Source: Aptenodytes patagonicus
Lineage: Eukaryota > Chordata > Aves > Sphenisciformes > Spheniscidae
Reading direction: 5' to 3'
Length of the DNA stretch: 64,000 nucleotides
Assembly: GCF_965638725.1 (NCBI RefSeq)
Contig: NC_134950.1
Location: 143,707,636 to 143,771,635, forward strand
Shown piece after piece: positions 45,861 to 57,699 of the stretch. Under the pieces are notes generated by a model, which searched no databases, had not been told where the DNA came from, and was given only the letters and a program-made list of their open reading frames with translations. A program made the position numbers and the translations under genes. Position 1 is the first letter of the stretch. Each line of letters begins with the position of its first letter.

Positions 45861-47929
45861 CTGAGCAAGAGGGCGTAGGTGCGATGCAGGAACGGCAGTA
45901 TGGAAATACGGACATGTTAAAGGGGATAAGTGCAGACGACCATTTCAGTCCTGTCTCACCATAGCTTACCAGCTCTCCTTCTGCTCAGTGCTGCAGTGAT
46001 TTTTGCCGTGCATTAATGGTGTGCAGCGTGAGTTCGTATTGTACCATCTCTAACCTCTTCCATGACAGAAGGCACTAAATTAGGCAGTCTGCCTCCCCGA
46101 TCCTTATCTCCTGCTTTAGCTTCATTGACGTCAAAGGGTGTTTATCAATTTCACACTGGTGTGGGATCAGAACCTGGAGCCTGAGAACATGCAGTAAAAA
46201 TGGTCTGCAGCCATGGACTTGAGGAAGCACCACAGGGTTGTTTGTGGTGTGTATGGAGCTGCTCCCTGGGCACCACTGGACTGCTGGGTCCTTCTGTGTA
46301 AGGGGCACGGGTCTCCTTTCACTCCTCCTTCAGAAGACTGCAGAGGCAGGGATTTAAATACAACATCTTAACTAGATTCAAACTTTCAAAATACTGAGCA
46401 AGGTGTACAAATTCTCAAATATTTGATGCTTCCAGGGGGCACTGGTTGGAGTCCAGTGGCTGGAGTCCATCCTGTTGGAACCGTGTTGTGAGCTTCAGCT
46501 CTGTAAATTGGGAACACAGATGTGATTTTTTCCCCTAGGAAGTCATATTCACAAGAGCACTCAGGGAGCTTCCTCCTTGGTTTTGCTGAAGCCAGTTCCA
46601 GTAGGCGAAGAGTCTCATGGTGGTCTCATCTTTGCCATTTCCACAAAGGTTTTGAAAACAGGAGAAAGGGGCAGGGAAGAACCACAGAACTGACTCAAGA
46701 GAAGATTCCCCATAGCAAGAAATGTAAATATTCTGCATATTGACAAGGTAGCTCAGAGTTAAGCGTCACAGTACAAAACCACCTTAAAACAGTGAAGGTC
46801 CCGCATGCCTGAAGAGCAGCTGTAAGAGGTCAGACCAGAGGCTCTGTGCCTGGAGGGGTCAGCTGCTGGGAGAGCCTGGCTGGGAGGAGCCAAAGCTCCT
46901 TTGGCTACAGCCAAAGCTTCCCGTCAGAGACGTGCCAGTAGTGCTGCTGGCAGGTAGACACTAGTGTCCTCTTTTGAGTGGGGAAATGGTCATGGAGGAG
47001 CATTTTTGCCTTCACAGGAGGATGTCTCCATGGTGCAAGCTGGTGACTTTTATAGCTGCGATGAGCAACAGTGATCGTCGGAGGCACTTCAGCATCAGCT
47101 CTGTAGTGAGCACTGTTAATTGTCATCACTGATTGCTCTTAGTGAGACTTCAAGTGATTGGAGAAACTGCCCGATGCTCATGAAAGGAGTTAAACGTCTT
47201 CAAGGCAATATTACTGCTGGAAAATCTTGAAAACAAATACATGGTTAGTTTGGGAGGGGATAGGGTAAGTCAAATATTGTGTTAGTGGGTTTGGAAAAAC
47301 ATATGAGGAAAGAAAAAATGTAATTGTAGAGACAGCAAGAGAGATGTGGAAATGCAAAAGAGGTAAAAGCCACAACAGCCACTGAGCTGAAGAGGGCAAG
47401 AAATGTTGAATTCAGGCTTGGACCACCTCAGAGGCAAAGGATCCGGTGTTCCTCAGGGAGGTACATGTTGCATCAGGATGAACGCTTGTGCCTGAGCGCT
47501 GTAGGTTTTTCACCAGTGTCCGGTATGCGGAGCTGCACCAGGGCCTGGGCTGTGCCTCTCTGTCTATATGTCAACATATCTGTTTTACAAAGTGATGGCA
47601 AGCTTCCAGGTGGATGTCCTTTGGGGAAAAATCTTCCCCTGGGTAGGTACTCCTCCTGCAAGAGGTTGTTCTGGTTTTGCTTACTTTGAAATGTTGGAAG
47701 TAGCTGCTGGTTTTCCAAGGACACCTCGTAGTGCAAGCCGTTGCATGTCCCCACGTGGGCACACCCTGTGGCATTAGCCAGAATGTCTCTGGACAGAAAT
47801 TTTTATTTTTCAGAAAATATTTAGTTCCTGAAGCCAAGAGTCTCTGTGGGAATGTACCACGTTGAGCAACATGTTTCAGATCTGAGATCAGGATAAACAC
47901 GGAAGAGAGTGGAAGACTGTATGAGGGTT
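45861..47929. other. Intergenic, non-coding
   Basis: No gene recognised. A small hairpin (AGCCAAAG 46888-46895 with CTTTGGCT 46899-46906, then a third AGCCAAAG at 46909) is present. Open frames up to about 109 codons overlap on both strands. Confidence 0.55.
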
Positions 47930-48125
47930 ACTGGTAACTCCTTATCCCAGGGCAGGGAGCGGCTGGGTGGGCGGAGGTCCCCTTCTGCACCTCTACCTGC
48001 CACCCACCAGTGGAGGACCTGTGCCCCGGGTGTAGGGGTGCCAGCCAGACCCACCGGTGATTTGTCAGGCAGGGTCTTTCACTCCGCCACTTGTCATGGA
48101 GAGTTTCAGCAGCTCCTGGGTCTTC
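47930..48125. other. GC-rich intergenic patch
   Basis: A short G+C-rich, moderately CpG-bearing stretch. No exon, promoter motif set or RNA structure is recognised. Open frames on both strands here are attributed to composition. Confidence 0.4.
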
Positions 48126-49425
48126 ACTGAGGAAATGGTAATAAATGAAAATTCCATTTTTTGGGGGAATCCCACACCACCTATTCAGGAATATTTCTGC
48201 TCTTTCAAGGAATTCACAGTCTGAGACCCTGTTGGTCATTTTTATCTCGTAAAGTTTGCTGAACTTATAGCAGTGTAGTTCTCACTATTTTCAATCACCC
48301 AAGACTTATGTATCTGAAATTTGTATCTTCTCATAAAAGATACCTCATTTTTTGCTTTCCCCTGCCAAAACAGTCTTGCTCAAGTTGCCAGAGCTGCCTT
48401 TTAACAGGCTTACAGACCGCAGGAGAGCTTCGACCTCAGTACAACCCTTACCCTCCCTGGGACTCGACCCAGATGGGTCCGTATTTTGTTACACCTCCCA
48501 TGGACCCTGCATCCTCCAATCTGCCATCTGTCCTTCCACCTCAGTCAGGAGATTTACTAAATGTAGTTGCCCACAGATTTTTCACTTCTAGTGTGCTGGG
48601 TTAAAAACTCCCCCTTCCTAATAAATGGGACAAATGATGTGGAGGGGTGTCGGGCCAGAGGAAGGGGCACAGAGCTCCAGGGCACCAAACAGCAGAAAGG
48701 AACCGCAGGCTCCTCTCAGCTGCCAACTCAGAGGGGGCAAAGGCGGTGGGGTGGGAAGAAGAGCGGATGTTGCCTTCTCAGTGGGGTCAGCACTGTGATA
48801 ACACAGTATGCCGTTTTCAATATTCCACTTAACCACTACCACTGCCACTCTTATAATTAGCAAATAAGTGAATTACATGCTATTAATGATCACTAGACAT
48901 TCCTATAAGACTTTCCTATTAAAGTGGTCTTTCATGTTATCAGAGGCCAACGCTCTCTTTGATAGTCACCCATTGCTTCGATGGCTTTGAAGTTGCATTT
49001 CTGTTTCATTTGAAATAAAACTGAGGAAAGGCAATATTACAATCACAGGCCTGTGTTTGTTTTCATTGCAAATGCATTAGCATTTCAAGGAAAAAAAAAT
49101 CTGTCTAAAAATCACCGGGTGATCACCAGAGCAATGCTCAAATACGGTTATGAAGGGACGAGGTGGAAATCCATGCTCCCGGTAATGAGATGGAAGTTGA
49201 GTAACAGCAAAGGGAACATACATAAAACAGGAGGTGTGCAAAGCTGCATTACTCTAAGGGCCAGCGAATCACACACATGGTGTCAGGGAGTTGGCACTGC
49301 TGATTTTGCTGGAGATTCAGCAATTTAAGTAACCTAATCAAGTGTCATAATTGATTGGAGGTTCATTTCCTCTCTTGGAAATCATTAAGGGTGGTCATTG
49401 CTTGCTAAAAGCATTTAATACTCCC
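48126..49425. other. Intergenic, non-coding
   Basis: Mixed composition with no recognised gene or repeat. Frames of about 80-98 codons near 48308-48860 are proline- and serine-rich by chance and appear in several overlapping registers. Confidence 0.55.
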
Positions 49426-50115
49426 TGCAATGGAACGAGGGTGTTTCTCCCCCTCGCTGACAGAAAGCCATTGCCAGCATGTGGCCGGGGAGCATGGTGG
49501 CCAGCAGCTCCGTGCTGCCCGCCATTCAGCCCCTACAAAGGGGTGCAATGCCCCAACGCGTGGACGGAGCCCCGCCAGGAGAACGGCAGGTCTTTCATGG
49601 CAGCTTCACCAGCCATTAACAGGCTGCATTTGATGCCAGGGAGTGATGGGCGTTGGGAAGCGGCGTTATGCGGCGTTGCTTCCTTCTTTGTGCGAAGAGC
49701 TGAGACGTTGGGACTTTGTTATTCAACTTGCTGAAACACAGAATTGCCGATTAAATCCTTCCCTCTGAGGCTGACAGCCGCCTCATCCACCCCCACCCCT
49801 GCACAAGGGGTCACAAGGAAGACCCGACTTCTGTCCTCAGCCACGCACACTGCTGGGACCCTTCAGCCCCCACGCCTGCTGGGGACCTGCTGCCCCGCTT
49901 GCGAGGGAGATGGGAGAGGTTGAGCCTGCAAAGCCAGTCCAGCCCCATGTTGGCGACGTTCAGCTGCGTACAGGTGTTTGCATCGATGTGTAAAAAAGAT
50001 GTCCGAGGACAGAGGTGCCCAGGTTTGCTCCTTGCATGGGTGGCAGGTGCCATTGGTGTGACCTCAGCTCTCGCGCCTTCCTCCCGGTGACGCTTGCCTA
50101 AGTGCATACCTAAAG
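49426..50115. other. Orphan GC/CpG-rich patch
   Basis: About 700 bases with raised G+C and clustered CpGs, including a short GCGGCGTT repeat pair near 49660-49680. Open frames (127 codons plus at 49351-49734, 115 codons minus at 49811-50158) lack domains. It could be an enhancer-associated or lncRNA-promoter CpG island, but there is no TATA, splice or poly(A) evidence. Confidence 0.4.
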
Positions 50116-53100
50116 CCAGGCAGCAAAACCTCTCCATGGAAGAGCCCAGCTCCAGCAAAGGGGATCACCATTGCAATGCCTTATCCAGACCACAGACAAG
50201 TTCAGCGGTGTTAAACGCTTCCCATTTTACATGTAGAGAGCAAAGCATTACTTTAATGGGTTTTGAAATAACCTTTCTTGGATTTAGCCCATACACGAGA
50301 TAAGACAATCTCTTAAAATTTGACAAAATTAAAATGGAATGTTTCAGTCCACAGGAAAGGGTTTTTACTTTTATAAGGAGCACTCGGAAAATACTGAGCT
50401 TTATTTTTAAATTAAATGTAACCAATGTTAAAAAGCTGCTTGTAAATCAGAATTTCTGACCTCCAAACACACAATATGGGCTCCAGTGAGCAGATTTCTG
50501 CGGGCTCTAGAGAAGTACTTTCACCAGGTAGCTATACTATTGTGCCAACTTAGTGTAATCATTGTAATCAGCCAAACCAATTACAGAGTAACAACCTACT
50601 ATACACATAATATTCTAGGTATATATTAAAGATGTTCTGTTAGAATTGGTAAAAGTCTTCTATTTCAGCAGCAGGAAGAAAAGCCTTCATCACTATTTTT
50701 ATTCATGCTTCATTTCAGTGAAGACTTAAATATAGTTGCATTTATATTTTGCACCTTGGAAAATATTTGTATTTTCAAATAACACATTAAAGCTTTGAGC
50801 CTGAAAACACTAATGCACAAGAGTAACTTTATTTATACATTAGGAATATTTTAGTCAAATGGTCTAATGTTTGCAGAATCAGATTCTGAAAAATAATGTA
50901 CTATTTTATGTTGTACTACTATTTGTGCAAAAATTAATGGATGCATTATTTAAATCAGGCATTTAGAGAGAAGCTTTGCAGCTCGGCTGTTTTTTGCTAT
51001 CAAATTGTTGGAAGAAACAAGTAAATAAAATCTGAGGGAATGGGAATTGAAAACAGAGGGAATGAAATGGAAACACATGAAATGTTCAAGATGTGAGGGA
51101 CACCTGCTTCAGCCTGAAACGTCCCACATTCAGAGCAAAGGCAATTTTGAACCTTCCCTCCGACCCAGGATTTAGTAAAACTCTTGATCTGTCTTTTCAC
51201 ATCTAAAAAAGCCTTTCATCGTTTTGGTCTCCATCAACCCCAGAGGTTAAAGCTTCCCTTTCGGCTCTGATTATCACAGATGTGGCTCTGTATGAGTGGA
51301 GACCCTGGTTTTACCCAGGACTGGCCTTTGCATTCAAACTCAAATGCCTTTTTGTCCAAAGCTCACACACACCAATTTGTTTAATGCTCTGGATATTAAG
51401 TATAGTCTTCAGAGAGAACACTTGGGACTTTGCTGAAGCAAGACCACTTTTTAACCAGAAGAGCCAACGGTCTGTGGCTTCAGCCAGGACGGCAAGCAGT
51501 GCTGGCTCAGATGCTGGAAGGAAGAAGGTCTACAAGCAATGCTGCCAGAGGAAACACAGCAAACCTGTCCTGCGGGGAAATGAAATACTACCCCACACGG
51601 GCCAACAACAGAAGTGTTGGATTAATTAGGCAAGTGAATTGTGCCTGCTGCCTGCTGATGTCCTACACACAGATAACCAAGTTTGCTTCTGGGAGCAATC
51701 CTTACTAGACCTTTTATTAGAGATCTAAGTAGCTGGTAATGGCAAAATAGACCACCTGCCTCCATCAAAAGTATTTCTTGACTCCTTTAAAATTAGATTT
51801 TTGACCTCGAAGTTGTGGTACCGTTTTTCTTGCTGCTTCTGTCACCCTGGAGTAGCTGCTGTGGTCTTGATGCCATCGTGGTATCTATAGGAGGGGTCCC
51901 CATGCGGAGGCTGGGTTCGTAGCACACTCTACGGGGTGCTGAGGTGGGTGAGCTGTAGCTCGGAGTCAATGTGGAGATGCAGTGCTCTTGGGTGGTTAAG
52001 CGGTTCCTGCCATCATCACTATAATTTACTGGTAGGAAAGTGAAACCTATATTTTTTAAAAAGCCCCCATTAAATCACCTAGCTAAATAACTTTCATCCT
52101 GACCTGTCACTTTGTACTCACAATCCACTTTCTGTTTCGTGCCTAAGCCACCAAGCTGGGGAGACCAGCCCTCCTCGTACACTCCTTTGGCTATTGCCAA
52201 AGGACATTTCACTCAGATGTGCACCAGGGAGTTCCCAAAAGCAGCAGAGCTAGTTGTGTGGGGAAACCAGGAGCAGAAACACCAGTGAGAATGAAATAAT
52301 GACAGTCACAACCCTCCGCCTAAAATAGCATCTCACTTGCACGTATTGTAGTATCACGGCAACTCTAACTCCTTCCCAGGCCTGAGGTCTTCACAGAGAT
52401 GGGGAAGGGACAGAAAGGGAGCCCTGGATGGGATGTTTTGTGCTCACTGAACTGGGTTATTACTTTCCTGAGTAAATGCAGTGTGGACTCGTGGAGAAAT
52501 AGAGCTGAGCTATTTCACTTTCTACGTGGTGGGTGGTTTTCTACTGCATCATGACCTGCAGGAGCTCAGCATCCCCCGTGAAGACCTGACCATGTCTGTT
52601 TTTTTCTGTTTTGGCTCTTTGCACCTGCCCAGCTCCTCTTCCTTTACCCATTTCTGGGTAAAGCTTTGTTATACACTTCCTGGTGCATATATGCTCTTCG
52701 ACTAACAACTTTTAAAAACGGTATCTGCCTTTTCTTCCTGAATAGGCCCCTTTTACACAATAACTACCACGCATTTCTGATGGTGAATATGTAAATAGGT
52801 GAAAATGAAAATGCATCCACTGTCACGCAGAATAACATTGCAGCTTTAAACTTCAGATCCATTCAGGATGATTTGCTAACATTTGGTACTCCAAGCTGAA
52901 GTGCCAAAATTGCCTGTCTTGTGCAATTTTCAAACATTCCACCCGCACAGAATGAAGAAAAAATAGCTATCTCCAAGAGAGAGCAAACTTCATTTAACAT
53001 GTTTTACAAAGTACTAAATAGCTTTCCTATTTCAGATGAAGAGCAGAGAATATGTCCTTTGTGCTGTACTTACCAAGTACTTGCAATATCACATATTCCA

Positions 53101-54639
53101 GGTAGTTTCAAAGATACTATAACATACTGCATTACTATGATTATTTATCAAAACCACAGTCACGTAACTTTGTATGATCCATGAGCTCGGTGGCGAAAAA
53201 TTTAATTTCTATTGCTTTTAATTTCTTGAAGAATTGAAATAATTTCCATTAAAAATATTTTGAAAGACTAGTCTTTCTCTAGTCTGTTTGCTAAATACGA
53301 TTGCAACTGTAGGGCGTTTTGTGTATCGCTCACCAAAAAGCTGACTATCTAACTGCAGTCAGATATCCTTAATCCTAGGACGGGTACTGCCTTCTGTAGT
53401 CTGGGTCTTCTGTCACATCGGAGTTTTTTATAGACACAGGCAATTATTCTTCCATATGTAAAGACATTTACAGGGTGTACTTCATAAAACAGAACTGCTT
53501 TTTAATCTGACAGGTGAAGGGTGACTCCCTTTAAAGTCTATTTGTCTGGACAACAGCCATGTTTTTACAAAGAAAACCTGATTTCCACAAATGCAAACCT
53601 GAATTACAGAGGAGGGTAAAGGAAAGGCCCAGTAAGCCTTTATTCCTTCCAGTGCAATGGAATCCTGGCTCAGTGGGGGGGTTTGAAGCGCTATGACAAT
53701 TATTTATTACTAATAAATATTTTATCTGAGCCAAGGACTGTCATTACCGTTTGTAGAAACCTAGTCCATGAACATGGATAACTGCAGAGCATGTACACCA
53801 TTTTGGTTTATACTACTTTCCTCCAAGAATATTGTTGCTTTATCATTGTTTTTTGTTCATAATTGTATTTAGAATCTTTTGTGAGAAGGAACCGTGGTTT
53901 CTCAACATGGGTGAGAATTCAGAAACCTTTGAGACTACTTTGTATTAGGTAATCTCCCCAAATATCCAATGCTTCCTAAAAGCATCTAAATTATTCCCAT
54001 GCCCTTTAAATTGTTTAAATCAAGAAAATTTTCCCTTAAAATAATTAAAGGTTCCATGCCAAATTGTTGCTAATTTGCAATTGATTTGTATGTGATGCAG
54101 AGTACCTTGGAACTGGATATAAAGAATTGTGTGGTTTTTTCCATAGACTTGATGTGTTGGATCCAGGTCAAAACTGTAGTCAGGACAACTGACCCTGGAA
54201 AATACGGACTTTTCTATGGCAGAGGGAAAGCAGTCTTTTGAATGGGGCATGCTTAATTTGTGAATATGACATAGTGCAGACTTCCTTGCCATATTTCCAG
54301 CATTTTGTCTTGCCCTCTGGGCTTGAACTACCAGGAGAACAATTTGTCTTGTGATGTTTGGCATTTCTGCTGCTAATGCCAGAGAAAACTAAGGAGAGAA
54401 AAGGCAAGTGGAAATGAAAATCGTGCCACGTGCAACTCAAAAAATAAGGTTAAATTTTAGACATCTTTTATTTTAGCTCCTCAATTCTCTAATATCAGCT
54501 GAAAAATATGGCAGCCACTTCTGAGGGTAGGTCTCTGTGGTATTTGCCGAAACAACCAAAAATCACACAAACACCCTAGAGTGAAGTCTGGTCAGAGGCA
54601 ATGTGAATCACCTTGAGCTCTGAGCTCATGTGGTCACAG
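50116..54639. other. Intergenic, largely AT-rich
   Basis: No gene recognised. The segment about 50,400-51,000 is strongly AT-rich with many ATTTAT, AAATAATG and TTAATGG strings and looks like a candidate conserved non-coding element, though this is unproven. An exon-like unit, 53036-53101 on plus, is bounded by a TACTAA-polypyrimidine-CAG acceptor and a CAG|GTAG donor. Confidence 0.5.
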
Positions 54640-54870
54640 ACAGCGCGTTTGGCACCGAGCCGACGTGTCCTCCACCAAGCCGTGCATCTTCCCAACTGCA
54701 TGTCCCGCCACCTCCCGTGAAGATCATGCTGTGCTGCTGAGCCAACCCCTCCTCTGAGGAGCTGCCGCGATGGGCCCTGCCATCAGCGCAAGTCCAGGGT
54801 GCGTGCCGCCAGCATCCCCAGGCAGGCGAGGCATCGCTCCCCCGGGGACGTGGCCGTGATGCTGGCTGAG
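54640..54870. other. Orphan GC/CpG-rich patch
   Basis: A compact stretch with many CpGs and CCCCCGGGG at its right end. The minus-strand frame across it (54626-55012, 128 codons) has no domain. No promoter elements or exon borders can be defended. Confidence 0.4.
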
Positions 54871-55571
54871 AGCCAGGCCTGATGGAAAGCTGCCTTCTGC
54901 AGTTGAGGCAAAAGCAGTTTTCCCTGGTGGGAAGGGAAATCAAAGAGAAATTTTGAGTCATCCGCTCGGCACTCGCCTGTGAGTCAGGAGCGATGGCTGA
55001 TGGCCTTGGCAACTGTTTCAGCCCCAGCCTCTCTGGTTTTCCCGGCAGCAGCAGGTGTTGTTGCAGAGGTGTGCAGCAGAAGAAAAATATTCCATCCAGA
55101 GGAGGTAGATTTGATGGAAGAGAACTGAATAAGGAAGGTTACAGTGACATTAAAAGACACCTGGAAACTTAAAAAACATTGCTGATCTACCAGTACTGAA
55201 TGAGGGCCAGCAAATACAACAGCGCAGTAAGAAACAGTGACGATGTGCTCTCCGCGAACCCGAGGCGTTCTTGTGGCGGTGCAGGAATCTCCAGCACATG
55301 GCTGGAAAGCCAACAGGACTCTTGCTCCCAACATACTGAGCAAACACCTACACAGGGTCTGTGCCATACAGAAAACATCTCCCTGATCAGTTCCCAGCAG
55401 CTTAGGGAGAGTTCACAGCTGACCGCCCAGAAATAGCAAATGTTTGGCTGCACTTATGGTAATTTCTCACTCTCTGCTCCCTCCGCGTCAAAACGATTAT
55501 GTATATTCTTCAGAGTCGATAAAGTTACTCAGCTCCGAAGCCAAAAACATGTGTTGAAAAGCCGAGGTACA
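54871..55571. other. Intergenic, non-coding
   Basis: Balanced composition, no recognised feature. The overlapping minus-strand frames of 65-127 codons here run in several registers and are not credited. Confidence 0.5.
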
Positions 55572-55802
55572 TTAAAGGCTCTTTTTTGATTCTAGCCATT
55601 TCACACACATTTTCCCTAAGCCATGGCAGGCTTCCAGCGTAGCTGAATCCAAATGTTGCTCCTCTCGCCGGCGCTTAGTTTGTTCGCATAGTAAATGTGC
55701 ACGGTACATCTCATCCAAGGCTCGGGTTATTTCTTCTTGCAATGCAATGTTTGTTACTGACCACAGCTGTGTAGAATGAACCTGGTGGCACCAGCCTGGC
55801 TG
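55572..55802 (-). other. Unassigned coding-like segment with a strong splice-acceptor (candidate terminal exon)
   Basis: Reading the minus strand from 55802 down to a TAA at 55572-55574 gives 76 sense codons. The predicted peptide is rich in Glu, Arg, Lys, Leu and Ala with a charged, helix-prone middle (QEEITRALDEMYRAHLLCEQ) and ends in a WLESKKSL tail. Immediately upstream on the same strand is a run of 11 T and then CACATGCAG, an excellent acceptor. An ATG further upstream (55853) would read through the T run as Phe-Phe-Phe and is less likely. CpGs are retained within it. I do not recognise the protein and see no second exon or poly(A) signal nearby. Alternatives are a conserved non-coding element or a chance open frame. 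DYNC1I1 is expected on this strand further right, but its known C-terminus does not match. Confidence 0.3.
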
Positions 55803-55855
55803 CTGCATGTGAAAAAAAAAAAGCCGATCCCTCAATTTTGGGAGTTTTGACATTT

Positions 55856-56100
55856 TTTATTTGCATTTATTTGCACATCTCTAAGCATTATTCAATTGTC
55901 AAACAATCGTGTTGGTGGTGAGGAGGCAGGTAAGTTATAAAAACGAATTGGCAAGATTCTCATTTGCAGAGAGTAATTTGTCTCCACTGTAATGCATGTA
56001 TATATTGTCAGGTCGGCAGAAAGGAGCCTTCTCGAGAAATGAGAATCAGATTTATCAGCTCAGTTTCAGAGTCATGTTTGCTTGCTTTATTTGCATAGCA
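55856..56100. promoter_or_regulatory. Candidate enhancer: POU octamers with SOX-type motifs
   Basis: Perfect octamers ATTTGCAT occur at 55859-55866 and 56089-56096, and a 7/8 match ATTTGCAC at 55869-55876. SOX-type cores ATTGT (55895-55899) and ACAAT (55903-55907) lie between them. POU plus SOX spacing of this kind is typical of developmental enhancers. Activity here is inference from motif clustering only. Confidence 0.35.
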
Positions 56101-56510
56101 TAGCAAAGAAAATCCAGCTCTCCTGCTGTTTTCCATTTCCCGAGAGCCCCCTTCTCCCCTCTCACCAGCCCTCCCTTTGCTAGTCCCACATAAATGGAAA
56201 ATGGAGCCGGCATATTTTTCTAGGTAGAAAGAGCAAGAGAGCTTGTAACCTTCCCCTCCTGTCAATCATCACGTGCAGCCATGTAGTCCTACCTTGGCTG
56301 AGAGCTAAGGGGTCTATATAGCTACATCATTGCCAGAATGGCATTTCTTCCCAAGGGCATATGATCGCTGCCTCTATTTCCTGTCTTAGCCATAAACCTG
56401 CACAAAAAAGGATGCTTCTCTTTTGCTTTGCCTTCTCAAGCCCTGACTTTGGCAAGAGTCGCTGGGCAGAGTCTGGTGACATGGAGGACGAGGTTGCGCT
56501 GGCTCCTTTT
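56101..56510. other. Intergenic, non-coding
   Basis: No recognised gene or repeat. A 212-codon open frame (56361-56999, plus) begins here. It runs through the tandem repeat and hairpins below and shows no domain. Confidence 0.5.
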
Positions 56511-56548
56511 GGGGCACACCAGTCATGGGGCACACCAGTCATGGGGCA
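56511..56548 (+). repeat. Short tandem repeat, 16-bp unit, 2.4 copies
   Basis: The unit GGGGCACACCAGTCAT occurs perfectly at 56511-56526 and 56527-56542, followed by GGGGCA of a third copy. Confidence 0.9.
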
Positions 56549-56706
56549 TTTGGCTCACGTGAAGGTCAGCACATGTCTGGGATATTCAATGGTTATACCA
56601 AACAAATTCCCAGACCATCCGCTTACTGCCGTCTCATTTTCCCTGCTGCACCTGGCGATCGCTTCTTGGTTTTACTCAGATCATAACTGGTGTCAGGAGT
56701 CTACAG

Positions 56707-56777
56707 CCATACTACTAACTCTACTACTGAGCTGTAGTATGACTCTACTAAGTATGGCTTGTAAAACCATACTTAGT
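56707..56777. repeat. Two adjacent hairpins built from CCATACT/AGTATGG
   Basis: CATACTAC (56708-56715) pairs with GTAGTATG (56734-56741). ACTAAGTATGG (56747-56757) pairs perfectly over 11 bp with CCATACTTAGT (56767-56777) across a 9-base loop. The core CATACT therefore appears four times in the order forward, reverse, reverse, forward within 71 bases. No flanking duplications or transposon ends were recognised. Confidence 0.8.
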
Positions 56778-57699
56778 TGGAGAACTGTCCCTCACTTTGT
56801 GATAGCAACGGGTTCATCGCAGTGTCTCCGTTGCCGCAGCATCTTTTGCATTAAAAATAAATTTGAAGCAATGAGGCTGGCAGCAGCCACATTGTCAGTG
56901 GGGCACAATGAAGTAGAGCAGAGAGCTGGGCATGGCAGGAGAAAGGCTGGAGATGCTAGGCCACAGCTCTTCACAGCTCTTCAGGTATTTTCAGAGTAGT
57001 TTTTCTGGCTTTTATTTTTGGGATCCTTAAAAAAGCCATGGGACCCTGCCTTTTCCTTGTCTGGGGCTTCTGCTTCTCAGCCTCCGGCGGCTGCGCTGCT
57101 CCTCCAGTTCCACGGCATGTCAAGCAACGTGTGATGTATCGCAATTACCCCAAGGGTGGCAGTCCCTGGGGAGAGCTGACAGCACAGTTCAGATCAGCAG
57201 AGACTTTGAGTTATTTTCAGGTAGTTTTAAAGATCATTCAGTAATTCCCTTACATATTCTACAGATTCTGATGAAGATTTTTCCTCTTGCAGTTTTCTAA
57301 GTCAAGAGCAAAAAATCACTCCCTGTTTCCTCTTGCAAGTAAGAGCAAGAGGACTCTGCACTTTGGAGTTCCAATGCAAGCTATGAATTTAGAGCACCAG
57401 ACTTTAGAAGTAGGAGTCCAAAGGAAAGGTATCTGGTCTTTTTTCAGATTCAAAGAGATTAGAGCCACTTCCAATGATTTTGAACTAGTTTTAGGCATGG
57501 TCTCCTTGGTCTCTCCTTGGTATCCTCTTTCCACATCTTCCCTTCCCTCACTGGCAGTCACAGCCTACGTCCTGACAGCAACCCAGAGCCAGTGAATCCT
57601 GTTGGACATTTTCTCTCACTAGACATACTCCACCACAGACTGTGAAGCCTCCAGAGTCCTTAAAATGTCAATGGATTGGCCCTTCTCAGTCCCTGACAA
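56778..57699. other. Intergenic, non-coding
   Basis: No gene recognised. Frames of about 70-100 codons on both strands are not supported by any motif. Confidence 0.55.

Noticed and set aside
46811..46890. Possible sauropsid repeat starting AGGTCAGACCAGAGG
   Set aside because: Only about 15 bases agree with the remembered repeat and the following sequence does not.
56361..56999. 212-codon open frame on the + strand
   Set aside because: It runs through a 16-bp tandem repeat and two hairpins, is Cys/Ser/Leu-rich without a domain, and has an antisense open frame.
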